Assembly: GCA_025667525.1 (NCBI GenBank)
Contig: CM046878.1
Coordinates: 516,964,274 to 517,028,273, forward strand
Length of the DNA stretch: 64,000 nucleotides
Source of the DNA: Glebionis coronaria
Taxonomy: Eukaryota; Streptophyta; Magnoliopsida; Asterales; Asteraceae
Direction of reading: 5' to 3'
Under the pieces are notes generated by a model that saw nothing but the letters and a program-made list of their open reading frames with translations, had not been told where the DNA came from and ran no database searches. Both the position numbers and the translations under genes were made by a program. Shown here in pieces: positions 23,600-34,956 of the stretch; positions within the stretch are counted from its first letter, which is position 1; the number at the start of each line of letters is the position of its first letter.

Positions 23600-23944
23600 T
23601 TCGGTTCCATCCTTGGATCGTGTTATATTTTTTTCGATTTGGTGGTCTAGTTTTTTCTTTGTGTCTCGTTATATCACTTTTTGGTCTAATTTGTCAAATT
23701 TTTTGTCACGTCTTATTATTGTGTACAAACTGTTTCAATCTTTGTTCAATCTTTTGTCACGATGTTAATCATTTATTAATCTTTGTTCAAGAGTCATTCT
23801 TGGTTTCATCAAACATTTGTCCATTTTTTATTTTTTGTTCCTTGCATCTAACAGATCCAATTTTTTATTGGGAAAAGGACAGAATACATAATAAATGGGC
23901 AGATCCACCATTTTCGGTTCTTCAAAACCCTTTTCCGACTGGTT

Positions 23945-24265
23945 TTTCGACAGCTTATTCCGATGGGGATTCAGATGGGATTTCGATGGGGATTCAAATA
24001 GGGATTCAGATTACGCTTATTCCGATGACTATTCGGATGGTTATTCTAATGGCTATTCGGATAGCCATTCCGATGGGGTGTTTGTTTGATTCCGATGAGA
24101 CTTCTTATTCTGATGACACCGTATTCACATTCATTCCGATGCATTTTTCACAATACCCGACCTAAACTTTATAACACCCCTATATTGTTTAGGTTGTGAA
24201 CATTCCGATGGAGCATTAGTTTTTCTGAAAACAAATTGCTTTGACTCAAAAACAACATTCCGATG
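23945..24265 (+). repeat. RE-D leader repeats with CCGATGG core
   Basis: ATTCCGATGG-type words (also ATTCAGATGG, TTTCGATGG, ATTCGGATGG) occur about 15 times. They make low-complexity open frames rich in Asp, Ser and Gly or in Ile and Met, which are not genes. Confidence 0.7.
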
Positions 24266-24706
24266 TCTTTCTGAAAAGATTGCAATGACTTTTTGAAAAC
24301 ATTTGATGACTCAAATAAATCATGACCCAACATACTTCTCTCACCGAGTCAACTCGGTAATTACCAAGCTTACAGGGTCAACTCAGTGAGTGAGTATTAC
24401 TCCATACCACAACCAGCCTTTTAACTCCCATCAACAACAACATCTATCATTCTAACCCATCGACACCTAAAATCCCCAACTAGAATAGAAACAAAACAGA
24501 AAACTAGTGATCTCAGATTTGTTTCGTTTGCACATGCAAGCCTCGATCTATAAATATCTTGGGCTCGAAACATCAACTCATCACTGATCTGTAAGATTAA
24601 AAACCCATCTTTGATATTCGAATCTTAATTAATTAGAACTTAAACATGTATGTTTAGTTCCTCTTTGATTCGTTTAACACAAAATCAACATGCAATAAAA
24701 TTTAAA

Positions 24707-25085
24707 CCTACCCGAGATCTCTCTTAAGATCTTGAAGCTTGTATCTTCATTCGATTGGGATTTCTGGGGGTTATGAGATTGTGATTTGTGGGATGATCTC
24801 TGAAAATGAATTCAAGATTGGGAGATTTGGGTTGTGTGAGATTGGGAGCTTTCTATGGAGTTGGTGGTTGTTAATATGAGATTGATGTAAAGATGAAGGA
24901 CAAAATGGAGGTTTTGAGATGGAGGGGGATGGATTAAACGAAGTGGGGTGGGAGGAGATGGAGTTTGGTGAGGAGCGTTGTTTACTATGTGAGATTAGGA
25001 GAGATGTGGAGTTGTTGGCGGAGGAAACTATGTAACTGATTAGGTTTAACTATGCGTTTGTTTAGGGTTTGACCCCATATAAACC
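24707..25085 (-). promoter_or_regulatory. Promoter/first-exon-like module, antisense in RE-D
   Basis: On the minus strand: TATA-like TTTATATGG near 25084-25075, AAACCCTAAAC just after it, C/T-rich sequence, CTTCAAGATC (from about 24738) and ATCTCGGGTAGGT, a donor-like end near 24707, then TTGCATGTTGATTTTG. The same blocks in the same order occur in RE-C (27825-27532). Confidence 0.45.
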
Positions 25086-26900
25086 AAAAATGATGGACTG
25101 GGTATTATGCATAAAAATTGGGCCATGACACACGTTTATTTAACATAGACACAGGCCTTGGACTCAATTTTGTTTAATGCATTTGATTTGGGCCGTGTGT
25201 ATTAAGTTTTTACATACAATTTGATTTGTGTGACTTAATTCATACACACACTTTTTTTAAAAAACAATTTTTAAATAAATTTTGTGTGTATTAAGTTTTA
25301 CTTCGGTCATCATCGGGACGAGACAACAAGTGACGTGACAAAGTGACAAAAATGACGAGACTAAGTGACAAGATTTATTTAAGACGAGACCAAGAAAAAT
25401 TTGAGTATATTTTTTGTGGCTACGGATTTGTTTGACCGGGTATTAATTATGGGAAGTTGAAGACGGATTTTTCGAAGGCGTGAATTTATTTTATCTTTCA
25501 AAGATAACTTGCTCGCGCTTCATATTAGAATGAAGACTTGTTTATCTGGTTTCTGGGTTCGGGGTGGATGGTTGATGACTCAGATAACTATCACTTAAAG
25601 GGGTTACTTTGTTGTACTCAGTGTCACGCGCTTAGTCGACGTGGATAATCTCAAGAGGTGTTGTGCTTATAGACTTCTTCAGTGATGCATTGAGTACTTA
25701 GAGATTTCTCCACCGTTCTTCATTCAACAATTGTGCAAGCTTAAGTCACAAGATCGAAGGATTCTTATTCAGTTTCACGTTTGATGTATCTGGTTCATTC
25801 AATCAATGGTCACTTCAAATTGCTTTCAAGTGGGTTGGTAAAGGTAGCCATGGAGAGTTTATGAGAAGAGATTTTCGATCAACAGCTGATTCTCACAAAC
25901 TATATAATTCAGCTTATTTATTATTCTCACGAGATTTCAGGTATATGTGCGTACGATTTGTTGATGGTTCCGAGTTTCGAAACCATCAAGGGGGAAGAAG
26001 AAGACACATTGAACGCACAACGAGTACACGTGATGAACTTCATACCTTCTTTTGATTTGAAGACATTCCGGGATGACATTTGTCATAGCCGCAGAGAAAA
26101 TCAGTGTTTTAACTCGTGGCGTTATCAATCTCCAAACGGTACACTACTGATTCGATGTTTAATTGTTTGGTTGTTGCAATTATTCATCATCATTATCCTA
26201 TATGCACTCCCGGGACTTAATTGACTCTGGTGCATCTCCGAAAGAAGATATGTGCATTTCCGGGACTTAATTGACTCTGGTGTTACGATGTCAACTTCAT
26301 GAATGGGATAAAGTGTCCACTTCAGTATTTGAGCTTCATAATTGGGATTGATTTACTTTCTTCAACTATGTGGGGGAAGAAATGTCTTGATTCTTTCTGG
26401 TATGCATAACTTGAACTCTTAGGGGGAAGAAAAATTCAGAAGAATTATTCAAGCGTGAGAAGAAAAGTTGTTGATCTACTTGGTGTACCCCTTACTTTCA
26501 ATCCCTATTAGCAATGTTATCATGTTATATGATGGGATTTGCTTGTTAGATTCCGTTGTGCGCTTAATCATTCTAAGCTTTATTGAAAGCTTTGAAGTTG
26601 CTTACAAGGATTGTCGATTTAGGGGGAAGCTATTTAAAAGCTTCTACATCAAGTTTATGTGGCATGAATTAGGGGGAAGTTAATTCAGAAGCTTCTCCTT
26701 ATCCAGAAGTGTATGGGTTACTTAGCTCGTGCCGTTACAGTATTTCTACTACAAGTTAAAGATGAGTCGTTTTGAAGTCAAAGGCCTCAGAAGACATCAT
26801 CAGCATTGGACGCTTCATGGAAGCTCTTGTTCTTTATCATTATGTACTTGTTAGGAAAAATATTGTAAGGAATTCTACACGTCGTCCCATGGGGGAAGAT

Positions 26901-27183
26901 TGTTGGAAACTCACTTTATGTGACGACATTTAAGAATTCCCATTAGTTATCATAGTCACACACGTTTAGACTAGACTAGGTTCATGTATAGTTAAGTGTA
27001 TCGTGTGTGACTATATATACCCCTCCTTAGCTTCCAAGGAGGGGTGTTGCTTGTGTTCATTTTCACTTTAATTCATTTTCTTTCTTTTACACACACAACC
27101 TCCCTTCTCTCTCTCTTTAACAATGGCTACCACCACCATATTCCACCATGTTAGACCACCGGATCATATATAGCAAATCCTCA
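26901..27183 (+). repeat. RE-D LTR C (283 bp)
   Basis: Preceded by the polypurine tract ATGGGGGAAGAT and ending AAATCCTCA before the ACTCG duplication. TATA and hairpin at 27012-27044. Confidence 0.92.
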
Positions 27184-27531
27184 ACTCGAACATCAAAAAC
27201 TCACTCTCACATAACCACTCGACTAAGTCGACTCTCTCACACTCGACTCCAAAAACTGTCAAGTCTTTAAACAAACAATTCTGTTACAATCAAAAACTGA
27301 CTCTTTACCAAAATCGACTCTAATCAAACATATTTCTCAAGATCTCAGATTCATAAGTTTTATTTTCTCGAGAATTTTAAATCGTCATAGATCTTTGTCT
27401 ATCAAGGTCTAAACCTTCTTTGTTTTTCGAATTAAAAGATTGACTTATAACAATTCTGTTACAATCAATCTTTGTTTCGGTTCATTAAACAAAGTCAACA
27501 CATGCAATCAATTTAATTATACCTACCCGAG

Positions 27532-27825
27532 ACCATTTCGACTGATCTTGAAGACGACCTTCTTTCTGGTTTTGATAGAGACGGAGGAGGATTTGTGAAG
27601 TTTGTGAAAGTTTTATGTGCCTGTGATTGGTTTATCTCAAGGGACGGATATAACAAAGTTTGAGTTTTGTGAGGAGACGTGTTAGGTTTATCTGTGAGAG
27701 AGAGACGGAGGTATCCTAAATTGAGAGAGAGTTATTGGTAAGGGAAATTTAACATTGAAAAAGACGGAGTAAACAATGTTTATTGTGTGAGATTTGTGAG
27801 AAAGATTAGGTAAGATTTATTTATA
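27532..27825 (-). promoter_or_regulatory. Promoter/first-exon-like module, antisense in RE-C
   Basis: Minus strand: TATAAATAAATC at 27825-27814, C/T-rich leader, CTTCAAGATC near 27553, then GGTCTCGGGTAGGT ending near 27532, followed by TTGCATGTGTTGACTTTG. It is clearly homologous to the RE-D module, although the LTRs of the two elements are unrelated in sequence. Confidence 0.45.
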
Positions 27826-28357
27826 TTTTTGGTGGATTGTTACAGATTAGGCCACGTATTTGGCATCTTTCAGAATTTGAAGCCACGTTTTTCCATCATT
27901 TCTTTGTGGGAGAATTGGGCTACGTTTTACATCATTTATAAGTTACACTTTCCATCATCATTTATAATCATTTGGTGATTTACTCTCTCTACGTGTTGTA
28001 TTCAAGTAAAACACATTTTGATAATTGGGCTACGTTTTGACTACATTTGGGCCTCAACTTTTATGGTTTGACTATTGGGCTACATAGTAATTTAGTTAAA
28101 TACCACTTTTACGTCCTACGTTTTGCTAAGTTAAATCGAGTCGTGTGATAGTAATTTTGTTAAATTGGTTGTCGGGCCGTTTACTAGTTTAACCAAAGGT
28201 TGGTGTCATTAGTTTACGGGCTTTCTATTTGGAGTGAGCCGTGGTTGAATTGGATTCCGGTTTGTTTTATCCATATTTTTGAGCTGATAACAATTATTGA
28301 GCCGAGCGAAAGATATTTTACCATTCCAAGATCCAAGAATTTGTCATCAACCTTTCA

Positions 28358-30222
28358 ATGGATTTTTTGAAGTCGAAATCGAACGGGGGAGAATTGCATC
28401 ATTTGCAAGCCAAAGTTAGAGAAAGTGGCATCACTTCATTTCAAATGCTTCACTATCATCTAGTTACTCTTTCACGGATTCGAGGAGGAAGCGAATTTGT
28501 GACACTCTTTGGTCAAAATCATCATACATTCATCGATTTACTATTCCTCAACGTGAACCACCTAGCTGAGCAACTTCACAAAGAAGACTTTAGTCACTCT
28601 GCATCAGTAACTGTATATCAGACAATGTTCACGAGATCTCTTTTGATGACACCTTACCTATTAATGACGAAGAGCCTGCGAACATGGTACAATGTAATGC
28701 TGATGAAATACCGCATATTGAGCATTCTGAACCTAACTATGATAAACATGGGATGGAAAAGAGTGATAGAAATACCACTTCTGATTCATCCGATGTGAGT
28801 CATAATGGGGGAGAAAGTGTTCAAAATGCTAAACATCATGATAATTGTCTTGTAGCTGCTTCTTTGGCTGCTTCTGATTCCAAGATTAGAGAGCTCGAAA
28901 CGATTATAGCTCAACAATCAAAAGATCTTGAGGATGCCAAATTAGAATTTTCCAAGAAAATGGACAAATTTGAAACATATTTTGAAAAACTTGAAAAGTC
29001 AAACGTTGTTCTTGAAAGAAAATTGGATCAAAAAGTTTTAGATTCTAAAGCTGAAAAGGATAATCTTTTGAAACAAATTCAACTGCTTGAATCTAAGTTG
29101 GCATCCCAAGATAGATTGCTCAAAGAGAATGAGACTTTAAAAGCTCAAGTTCAGGAAAAGGTCTTTGCAATAGCGGCTCTGAAAAACAAGTTGAGGAAAA
29201 CTAAAGGAACTAGTGTGGACACTAAGCTTGAAAAACCATCAATCTTGGGGAAACCGCCTCAAATTCAGTCTGTTAGACAACCAACTGCATTTAGATCCGA
29301 GCGACCAAAATCCTCGAGACCGCGGTTTGCCTCCCAAGTTGATATGGTTCATCTTTATAGACCAGTCATTCCACTATCTAGGCCCATTATGACTAAAACA
29401 GCTTCTGCAAGACCTAATCACATGATTGCCTCTAGTCTCCCTAGACATAGTCCAAAGAACACGTCTCAAACTAGTTCAAATGACGTTCGCCATACATTTG
29501 GTCTAAGGGAAGCTAAGCTAAAGACACAAGTAAGAGATAGGAATTTCAAACCTATTCAGATGCCTTCTAGTTTACCCAACACTACTAACCGTAGCATGTC
29601 ACTTCCTAGGAGCATCAATCAATCATCTAGGAATTCTAGATCTTACTTGGACATTAAATATGCTACTTGTAAAACATGTAGGAAATGTGTCTTTAAATCC
29701 AATCATGATTCTTGTATCAAGAAATTACTTAATAAGGTGAACTCCCGTGCTAGACTTAAATCCCAGTGGGTTGCTAAAATCAAACCCATTGGTAAAATGT
29801 GGCGCCCCACTGGTAGAACTTTCACTCCTGTAGGAAACGAGTGCCCTTTAACTAGGATAATCTCCGATTCTACTAAGACTACTAGGGAGGAAATTGAAGA
29901 GGATGACACATCACTTAAGCCTGAACTTAAGGTTTTCTATAAAAGGAAATGTTTGCCAACTAAGACAAGTGAATCATCTCCTCAGGTCACCTCAGGCACA
30001 AGTAAGGCCAATTGTGAACCCCCACATGGTTCTATAATAGATATCGCTAATCCACATACAAGTATCCAACTTTCTAATGAGAATGCAGGTACCAAAGTTA
30101 ACATGCAACAAGCACACAGCGTTCCAATCGTTGTATACCATTCAATTAAGGACACTCTCAGAGTTTGGTTGCTGAAGAAGCTGATATCTAAGAAACAAGT
30201 GTCTCAGGGGATTTGCAGTTAA
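28358..30222 (+). pseudogene. RE-C ORF: coiled-coil, copia-polyprotein-derived protein, one frameshift
   Basis: ATG at 28358 opens 146 codons in one frame. Around 28594-28684 the meaningful frame switches, and 28684-30222 (512 codons) completes it; the second frame reads sensibly before its ATG (ISFDDTLPINDEEPANM). The second part has a strong coiled coil (about residues 65-175, heptads rich in Leu/Lys/Glu), a basic Ser/Pro-rich middle, a Cys/His tract CKTCRKCVFKSNHDSC near residue 327, and ends LRVWLLKKLISKK. This resembles a segment between gag and integrase in Asteraceae copia polyproteins, recalled from memory. No enzyme domain is kept. It may be an RNA-binding or particle protein used in trans, which is inference. 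Confidence 0.65.
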
Positions 30223-30239
30223 GCTTACAATGCACTATG

Positions 30240-31702
30240 ATTTACAGTCACATAACAGACTGTAACTCGATCATCAAAGAAAGGAAAATTTATCGCTAAT
30301 GATAAATTTATCCTAACAACGAGAAATTAAGTTTTCTCGGGCATGAGCTTATATAAAAAACATTCCAAGTTTTTAAGCTCATGCACAATGGCTCACAGTC
30401 AAATCACAGTATGTGACCCGAACTTCAGAGAAAGGGAAGTTTATCTCGTCAACGATAACTTACCCTAAAAACGAGAAATTAAAGTTTCTCGGACACGAGC
30501 TTCCGTTAGAACCATTCAAAGGTTTTAAGCTCGTGTATATGGCTCCTCGTTAAATGACAGACGATGACCCGGACTTCAGAGACAGGGAAGTTTATCTACG
30601 CAACGATAACTTACCCTCAAAACGAGAAATTAATTTTTCTCGGACACGAGCTAAATTTAAAACTATTCGAAGGTTTTAAGCTCGTGTATATGGCTCCTCG
30701 TTAAATGACAGACGATGACCCGGACTTCAGAGACAGGGAAGTTTATCAACGCAACGATAACTTACCCTCTTAACAAGAAATTAAGTTTTCTTGGACACGA
30801 GCTTATCGTAAAACCATCCAAAGGTTTTAAGCTCGTGTATAAGGCTCTTCATTAAATATAAGATGATGACCCGATCTTCAAATAAAGGAAAGTTTATCGC
30901 CGATGATAAACTTATCCTCAAAAACGAGAAATTAAATTTTCTCAGACACGAGTTTACTTAAAAACTATTCAACGGTTTTAAGCTCGTGTAAAATGGTTCA
31001 TTGTTAAATGTCAGACATTGACCCGTTCTTCAAATAAAGGAAAGTTTATCGCCGATGATAAACTTATCCTTGCAAAGAGAAATTAATTTTTCTCGGGCAT
31101 GAGCTTATATTAAAAACATTCGAAGGTTTTTAAGCTCATGCACAATGGCGTATAATCACATTTCAGATTATGCCCCGGACCTCAAAAAAAGGAAAGTTTA
31201 TCGCCGATGATAAACTTATCCTTACAACGAGAAATTAATTTTTCTCGGGCATGAGCTAATATTAAAAACATTCGAAGTTTTTAAGCTCATGCACAATGAC
31301 TTACAGTTAAATATCAGACTGTAACTCGGAATTCAATTTTAGGAGAGCTTATCTTTAAAGATAGCTTATCCTCGTAACGGGAAATTAAATTTTCTCGGTC
31401 ATGAGCTTGTAGTAAAACATTCCAGGTTTTAAGCTCATCAAAGAAAGTGTATCTTTTAAATAAGAGAACTTTTCTTCATAACGAGAAATTCATCTTTCTC
31501 GGTCATGAGCTTTCCGTTAAAACATTCAAAGTTTTTTCAAGCTCATGAAAGCGACTTCTAAGTAAATGTCAACTTAGGACTCGTTCTTCAATTAAAAGGA
31601 AAGTTTATCGCTGATGATAAACTTATCCTTAACAACGGGAAGTTTACAACTTCTCGGACTTGAGCTCGTATTGTAAGATATTCAACATCTTAAGCTCAAG
31701 TA
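30240..31702 (+). repeat. RE-C 151-bp tandem array, three hairpins per unit
   Basis: Ten units in a row. Hairpin A starts at 30283, 30434, 30585, 30736, 30887, 31039, 31191, 31342, 31441 and 31598; the spacing is 151-152 bp except for the shortened unit 9. Each unit has hairpin A (AAGTTTATC / GATAAACTT type), hairpin B (GAGAAA / TTTCTC) and hairpin C (ACACGAGCTT / AAGCTCGTGT type with a 22-26 base loop). Arms differ between units but pairing is kept: hairpin C is ACACGAGCTT/AAGCTCGTGT in units 2, 4 and, with one or two mismatches, 3 and 5, GCATGAGCTT/AAGCTCATGC in units 1 and 6 (7 similar), TCATGAGCTT/AAGCTCATGA in unit 9 and ACTTGAGCT/AGCTCAAGT in unit 10. No ORF spans it. A degenerate eleventh unit lies near 31960-32035. 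Confidence 0.9.
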
Positions 31703-33509
31703 ATTGTTTTTTTTTCAAAACAATGAACACAATTTTTCGAGAATTTCTCAAAAGGTTTTTCTAAATCTTTCAAAATTGTGTGTTCAAAAATGTTTTGATA
31801 AAATGAGCATGTCTGCTGGAATCGATAATATTTACGATACTAGAAATGTCATTTAATAATGACACGGGGTTGTAAATAAAGTTCGAGCAGAAGTTCAAAT
31901 GTTTTAAAACATGCTCAAAATGGTTTGCTATTATTTCAGATAGTAACCCGCTTTTCATACTCAAGTCAAGCATTTCACCGGAAAGCTTTGACTCAACAAC
32001 GAGAATTAATTTTCTCGGGCATGGTTTACTTTATAACCATGTAAGGGATTGTGTTTATGGAATAACACAATTTAACACGAATTTATGTACGTGTCAGTGC
32101 ATTTATTTGTTAAGACAAGAGAAATCTTGTTTTTATGAAGTTATCATCTCCACAAACCGTAGCAATTTACATTTGATATCTACATACTCGACGATGCGAC
32201 TACTCAAACGGTGACTACAGCTCTTTCAATAGAACACGGGTCAACAATTGAGGGGGAGCAATTGTCCAGCATTCAGAATCTTTGACGCCGAAGGTGCCAA
32301 GTTCACATATTGGTGTCAAGACAACGATATCAATCGTACATATGGAGTCAAGAGATAACTCAGACGTGATGAGGCGACCAACATTCGTGAACAAGAACCA
32401 TGTGCTTCTTTCATATGATGTTCTTCATCATTCAGGTCCAACCTCATAAATCGCTAATCTTGTGAATACATTATCATATATGATCTTTGTACGTGATAAA
32501 TACCTTACACTTGTGTTTAAAAGGTATTTTATTTACATTTCAAGTACACCCTCATTAATTTGAGGGGGAGCTTGTGTAAATCATGAAGATAATTGGATTT
32601 GCATTTTTCTTCCCAAAGTTTCTTAAAATTCTATTAAATCAATTGATATTAAAAACATCGATTGGGTTAATATTTTTAATATAGGGGAGAAAATGTGATT
32701 TAATATGGGAAATGATTAATCACAAATGGTTTAACTTAACGTGCTAGCTCATCCCGACATGTGCGAAATGTTTTCAGATATCGTGGCATATGTTAAGGGG
32801 GAGCAAAATGGATTTGCACTTCAAAATGGATTTCATGGTGATTTATACTTACCCGCAACCCATTTATTTCACGACGATGAAGATTGTGGTGACATAAGGA
32901 TGGTAGGATAGCTTAAAGTCCAATGATTCCTCTAGAACCGGAGGAATCTTCCCAAGGACATTCCATAGCTAGAAATAGTAGTCCTTAGGAAAGATGGAGA
33001 AAGATTGTGAACGTAGCTGAATGCCGACCAAGTACTTAAGTTAGCACTGGAACAATCACAACAAGGTGTTAGTGATGACGTATTGGTAAGCATTGAAGGG
33101 GTTGAAGAATGAAAAAGAATTGTAAAGATAAAGGGTGTAAAGAAAGAAGCCCTCCTTACAACTTAGGCAGAAACCGGGTCAATAAATATGCTATTAAGAT
33201 CATTGTTTAATGATTCTTGATATTGAAGACAGTCATCATGGACCAGTGATGCAAGGCACAACCCATCCCAGCTAACTCAGATATCTCTTAAAAGATATTT
33301 GTTTTAATCACACGGAGACAACACGTTATCTATTGATTTATTCACTCCGAATAAATTGGTATTGAATTGGTGACACTCCTCTCCAGCCTCCGATCACTAA
33401 AAATCCAAAATGCACGATCAAGTCTAGAGCCATTTGAGATCACCAAATATCTCATTAGGACACACTTTCAGAATTCCTTGCTTCTTTACACACTGTGAAA
33501 AGTAAGAAA
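31703..33509 (+). other. RE-C 3' region, non-coding
   Basis: No supportable ORF. It holds the last degenerate hairpin unit (GAGAATTAATTTTCTC near 32002 and CATGGTT...AACCATG near 32021) and several TGAGGGGGAGC words (about 32250, 32560 and 32797), which resemble secondary polypurine tracts. Confidence 0.5.
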
Positions 33510-33915
33510 GATTTTAAGAGTCCTACGCAAAATCTTCATGATCTTGCCTGAACATCCAAGTAATATGAAAGTATTTACAATGAAAATGGAAATCCTTCTT
33601 GAGCGAATATCAAAAAGCTCATGGTAGGTGACTTGTGCGATTCTTTATGAATCAAACTTGTGATAACTAGAAAGCAACAGTGGTTTAATTCTTAACTGAA
33701 TTTAAACACGTTCCAGGCCTCTACGCAATATCTTAGTGGTCTTGCCAGAACACTCAGAGTGATACCTTAGTGTTCACAGTGATGAGTGGAAATCCTTCTA
33801 GTGTTAACCTCAAACAGCACTTGGTAGGTAACTTGCAAGATTCTACACGAATTAAGCTCGTGACAACTGGAAAGCAACGATGGTGCGGTTCTTAATTGAA
33901 TTTCACTTGTTCCAG
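33510..33915 (+). repeat. RE-C 200-bp tandem duplication
   Basis: The block from CCTACGCAAAATCTT (about 33522) to the next CACGTTCCAGG (about 33708) is repeated, diverged, from about 33718 to 33915 (CTCTACGCAATATCTT to TTGTTCCAGG). Non-coding in all frames. Confidence 0.65.
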
Positions 33916-34521
33916 GAACATGAATTGACGGCTTCAAATCATGTGGAGAATATTATCCAAATGATTCACTCTTTATGTTCGCAGTCAGCTTTGGACAGTC
34001 GAATAAAGAGAACGGGTTTACCCGCGAAATCTTGTCAAGGAGGTTCTTAATTGAAACTTCCTGTCACAAGTACGATATTTTATATCGTCAAACGGTCTTC
34101 ACCGACCGGAGGTAAAATGCTACCGAACTAGAATGAAATGTTCAAGGCCATTTCATCCGTGTATATGGTTTGTTGTTAACTGTCTTATGCAGCGTAACAA
34201 GAAGGTGGCATTGCGGTGTATAATCTAGAAGAAGTCGTCACCACATGCTTATACTACATGCACTTAATACTTCATCAAATTCAAGAAAGTCTAAAAGTCA
34301 AGTCTTCCGCTGTATCAAACTCTGAAGCTTTCAAGAATTTATAAAAGTATAAGTATGTGGAACATGAAGTCACATGAGGCAAATATCACAAGTGATGAAT
34401 ACACAAGGTCAAAGCAAGGACACATGCTCAAGACCAAAGTCAAAGATCTCATCAGCATATTCACACAAGATCGAAGACTCAAGCATAGTATGCTAGGTTT
34501 AAGATTTTGTAAAATGGTGTG

Positions 34522-34672
34522 ACCTCCCTTTGGGGGAGATTGTTGGAAATACGTTTTTCCAAGGAATGTCTCGGTCACATCATTATTAGCATAGATCACG
34601 AGCTATAGACTATTTAGGACATCGTAACTTGGAGTGACCTCCCTTTGGGGGAGATTGTTGGAAATACGTTTT
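34522..34672 (+). repeat. RE-C duplicated polypurine tract and LTR start
   Basis: TGACCTCCCTTTGGGGGAGA followed by TTGTTGGAAATACG occurs twice, at about 34520-34560 and again at the true 3' LTR border (34634-34672). The first copy leaves the LTR sequence after about 20 bases, so it is a remnant or decoy border. Confidence 0.75.
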
Positions 34673-34956
34673 TACGTATTTAGAAAGGATCGGTCACTCC
34701 AAATATAGATACAAGTATTGGGCTCGTGATCCAATATATTAAGGTATAGCCCATATAGCCTACATGTAGGGTGGGCTATATAAACCCCCTCCTAGCATGT
34801 TAGGAGGGGTTGAACACTTTCATTTATCACATTTCATCTTTCTTTTCATCTCTCTCCTTTCTCTCTCTACCTTTCTCTCTCTAAGTTCTTCCATTTCTCC
34901 ATCCATCTCAATAGTTAATCCATACATGCTTAATCCTTAGAAAACACGATCCTACA
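34656..34956 (+). repeat. RE-C 3' LTR (301 bp)
   Basis: Ends CCTACA directly before the AACCC duplication. TATATAA and the CCCCTCCTA / TAGGAGGGG hairpin lie at 34777-34809. Confidence 0.92.

Larger units (their letters stand above)
22172..27183 (+). mobile_element. RE-D: nested element with three LTRs and two internal regions
   Basis: LTR A (22172-22373, cut at its 3' end), a short internal copy (22374-23302), LTR B (23303-23585), a full internal region (23586-26900) and LTR C (26901-27183). One target duplication, ACTCG (22167-22171 and 27184-27188), brackets the whole array, so a single insertion was followed by recombination and deletion. The internal region has a primer site, GATGG-core repeats, the antisense promoter/exon module, and a 3' section with repeated GGGGGAAG words, but no protein domain. 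It is non-autonomous and related in layout to RE-B and RE-C. Confidence 0.9.
20756..34956 (+). mobile_element. RE-C: LTR element without pol, inserted in the pogo-like transposase
   Basis: LTRs of 301 bp each (20756-21056 and 34656-34956) differ at only about five positions. The target duplication AACCC lies at 20751-20755 and 34957-34961, and the transposase frame reads through if the element is removed. It has a Met-type primer site, a leader with GATGG-core repeats, an antisense promoter/exon module, a coiled-coil ORF (28358-30222), a 151-bp hairpin array (30240-31702), a duplicated 200-bp block and a polypurine tract (TTTGGGGGAGAT). No protease, integrase or RT is visible. RE-D is nested within it. 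Without RE-D it is about 9.2 kb. The LTR style suggests a copia-derived non-autonomous element. Confidence 0.92.

Noticed and set aside
23587..24165. 192-codon open frame rich in Ile/Met/Ser
   Set aside because: It starts in the RE-D primer site and reads through the GATGG-core repeats; low complexity in every frame.
28684..30222. Host coiled-coil gene of 512 codons
   Set aside because: It lies between the primer site and polypurine tract of RE-C with AACCC duplications outside, and its segments recall copia polyproteins.
30240..31702. CRISPR-like array of regular repeats
   Set aside because: The window is plant nuclear DNA, units are 151 bp with no unique spacers, and the repeats lie inside an LTR element.
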